Below are positions 23,001 to 24,043 of a stretch of 24,043 bases of DNA, piece by piece. The first letter of the stretch is position 1; each line of letters starts with the position of its first letter. The stretch is from contig JAAUSP010000041.1 in assembly GCA_012032575.1 (NCBI GenBank), positions 1-24,043 of the forward strand. The letters run 5' to 3'. A program made the translations under genes and the position numbers. The notes under the pieces were generated by a model, which was given only the letters and a program-made list of their open reading frames with translations, searched no databases and was not told the origin of the DNA. The DNA is from Anaerolineales bacterium. GTDB lineage: Bacteria > Chloroflexota > Anaerolineae > 4572-78 > J111.

Positions 23001-23693
23001 TCACTCTTTCCGGGCAATCAATAAAAAATAACCCGGTTTGGCCTTGGCCAGGGCCAGTTGGGCGTCCAACGCCTCCAGGCCGCTGAACTGAACCGGCAGC
23101 AGAGGCCCGGCCACCTGCCGCAACACCTCGGAATGGTCTTCCCACAAGACCAGTTCAAACCCCAGTTGGGTCAATTGAGCGACCAGTTCGGTCTGGCTGA
23201 TGGCCCCACTGAGACAGAATGCCGCCGGCAGCGTCCGCAGCAGCGGCAGTCCCGCCGGATTGCGGGCATAAACATCGCTAACCACCAGATAACCGCCCCG
23301 GCGTAATAAACGATAAAATTCAACCAGTGCTGCGTCCGTATTCGCCAGGCCCGATAAACTGCACTCGGCCAGCACGGCGTCCATCTGCGCATCGGCCAAC
23401 GGCAGACATACACCATCCGCCTGAAGAAAGGTCAAATCCGGGCCTTTCTGCCGGCCCTCCCGCAGCAGCAGCGCCGACAGATCCACCCCACCGGCGCGAT
23501 ACCCCCACTGCTGCAAATACTGCACCGTCGCCCCCGCGCCGCAGCCGACATCCAATACCCTGGCCCCCGCCGGCAGATCACAAACCTCCAGCGCCCGTTC
23601 CGTCAAGGCCAACCCGCCAGGCCGCAGCGTCTCTCCCAACCCCTGCCGCACCGCCACCTGCTCATAAACCCGGCAACTCGCCTCACGTATCAC
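23001..23693 (-). CDS. SAM-dependent methyltransferase (DVU_1556-like)
   Basis: The 230-residue protein is a class I methyltransferase: 'RPGGLALTERALEVCDL', then motif I 'VLDVGCGAGATVQYL', 'DLTFLQADGVCLPL', and 'EFYRLLRRGGYLVVSDVYAR'. It resembles the ArsM/UbiE-type Methyltransf_11 group but lacks the arsenite-binding cysteine set. The start used is GTG (23693), which lies inside tandem heptamers (23682-23709), so the first six residues are repeat-derived; GTG 23651 or later would lose little conserved sequence. It begins 17 bases after the redox-protein stop. Order and content match the DVU_1557-1556-1555 series recalled from Desulfovibrio. The substrate is unknown. Confidence 0.8.
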   Translation of the reverse strand: MIREASCRVYEQVAVRQGLGETLRPGGLALTERALEVCDLPAGARVLDVGCGAGATVQYLQQWGYRAGGVDLSALLLREGRQKGPDLTFLQADGVCLPLADAQMDAVLAECSLSGLANTDAALVEFYRLLRRGGYLVVSDVYARNPAGLPLLRTLPAAFCLSGAISQTELVAQLTQLGFELVLWEDHSEVLRQVAGPLLPVQFSGLEALDAQLALAKAKPGYFLLIARKE

Positions 23694-23709
23694 GTATCAC
23701 GCCTCACGC
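23682..23709. repeat. Four tandem TCACG-type heptamers
   Basis: Plus strand CTCACGT, ATCACGT, ATCACGC, CTCACGC in tandem. They occupy the junction between the redox-protein gene and the methyltransferase and supply the methyltransferase's presumed GTG start. No facing arm is seen, unlike the other short-unit repeats in the window. Confidence 0.75.
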
Positions 23710-23710
23710 T

Positions 23711-23923
23711 CTACTTGTCCTCCAGCGCTTTCTCCACCTCGGCCATTTTGCCCAGGGCCAAATCTTCCGGCACCAAGACCAGGCCGCATTTGGGGCAGCG
23801 CAGCAAATCCACCGGATAGGCATTGCCCAGATAGCCCACCGTGACCTGCCCGGGTTTCAAGGGAATATTGCAGTTAGCGCAGAGCCATTCGTCCGGCTCG
23901 ATCTGCTTCTCGGCGTCGCTCAT
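23711..23923 (-). CDS. Small two-CxxC redox/zinc-ribbon protein (DVU_1557-like)
   Basis: The 70-residue protein has two CxxC pairs, CANC (about 15-18) and CPKC (about 44-47), separated by a beta-rich stretch 'VTVGYLGNAYPVDLL'. It ends with a conserved 'VPEDLALGKMAEVEKALEDK'. It could bind zinc or act as a rubredoxin-like electron carrier. The start ATG 23923 is preferred because it matches the family length, and because the upstream gene appears to end there in an ATGA overlap. It is the first complete gene of the cluster in this window. Confidence 0.8.
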   Translation of the reverse strand: MSDAEKQIEPDEWLCANCNIPLKPGQVTVGYLGNAYPVDLLRCPKCGLVLVPEDLALGKMAEVEKALEDK

Positions 23924-24041
23924 GGTTTCTCGTCCTCGGCAATTCCATGCGATGGCTGTAGGCGTTGTGGATTTCAAAGGCGTCGCCCTGGGGCGAATAT
24001 TCCACCCAGTAGGTCACGCTGGTGGGCCGGTAATGGGCCAG
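23874..24041 (-). CDS. 3' end of a gene of the redox/radical-SAM cluster (cut by window edge)
   Basis: Only the C-terminus is visible: 'RPTSVTYWVEYSPQGDAF', then 'EIHNAYSHRMEL'. As sequenced, the frame runs on to a stop at 23874, overlapping the redox gene by 50 bases with an Arg-rich, unlikely tail. Adding one base near 23936 would instead read 'AEDEKP' and stop at TGA (23922-23920), an ATGA overlap with the redox-protein start. That is the more natural end. The protein family cannot be assigned from so little sequence; a methyltransferase of the same cluster is possible. Confidence 0.5.
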   Translation of the reverse strand: MAHYRPTSVTYWVEYSPQGDAFEIHNAYSHRMELPRTRNHERRREADRAGRMALR

Positions 24042-24043
24042 CA

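Noticed and set aside
1..24043. CRISPR array, tRNA or rRNA genes
   Set aside because: No regularly spaced repeats of CRISPR length, and no tRNA or rRNA signature sequence, were found on reading both strands; short tRNAs could be missed without a scan tool.

Overview
The window reads as a chromosomal segment of an uncultured-type bacterium, most likely a Chloroflexota (Anaerolineae/Caldilineae-like) member. This is inferred from the moderately high G+C, the gene families, and many short hairpin repeats; no marker gene proves it. At least eight single-base frameshifts fall inside otherwise well-conserved genes, which suggests a draft or metagenome-derived sequence.

Layout. (1) 1-3025, all minus strand: a conserved hypothetical gene with its own promoter; an AIR-synthase/HypE-like gene preceded by an elaborate attenuator-type leader (promoter, 18-codon ORF, mutually exclusive stems, terminator); and a divergent metallo-beta-lactamase-fold protein. 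(2) 3233-6467: mutL on the plus strand, carrying frameshifts and an internal palindromic repeat; convergent to it, a membrane-anchored methyltransferase and a GbsR/MarR-type regulator whose promoter overlaps a palindrome. (3) 6560-14913, plus strand: a phosphate-type locus. Two PhoX/DUF839 genes each follow a Pho-box-like array (TTAA every 11 bp, then a -10 box). Between and after them lie two diheme cytochromes c, a heme/Ca-binding/DUF839 fusion protein that appears to have lost PhoX active-site residues, and an HNH endonuclease. A truncated second copy of the HNH gene lies downstream of the first cytochrome, pointing to duplication of a cytochrome/DUF839/HNH module. (4) 14919-18298, minus strand: a toxin-antitoxin pair followed by msrA, then pheA-aroF, translationally coupled and driven by a clear promoter beside an 80-bp MITE with 9-bp target duplications. 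(5) 18383-19470: a plus-strand lipoprotein. (6) 19539 to the end, minus strand: a five-gene cluster plus the 3' end of a sixth gene. It holds a zinc-ribbon-like redox protein, a methyltransferase, a C_GCAxxG_C_C protein, a radical SAM protein and an AMP-dependent CoA-ligase-like enzyme. It matches a family set named after Desulfovibrio loci DVU_1553-1557 (from memory); its pathway is unknown.

How parts work together (inference): region 3 looks like a phosphate-starvation-controlled, extracytoplasmic phosphatase/cytochrome locus. Region 6 looks like one co-transcribed biosynthetic or maturation pathway, with overlapping or tightly spaced genes. Diverged 7-8-bp tandem repeats folded as hairpins recur in intergenic spaces and intrude into mutL and the pheA 3' end; a different dispersed repeat supplies the stop codon of the radical SAM gene.
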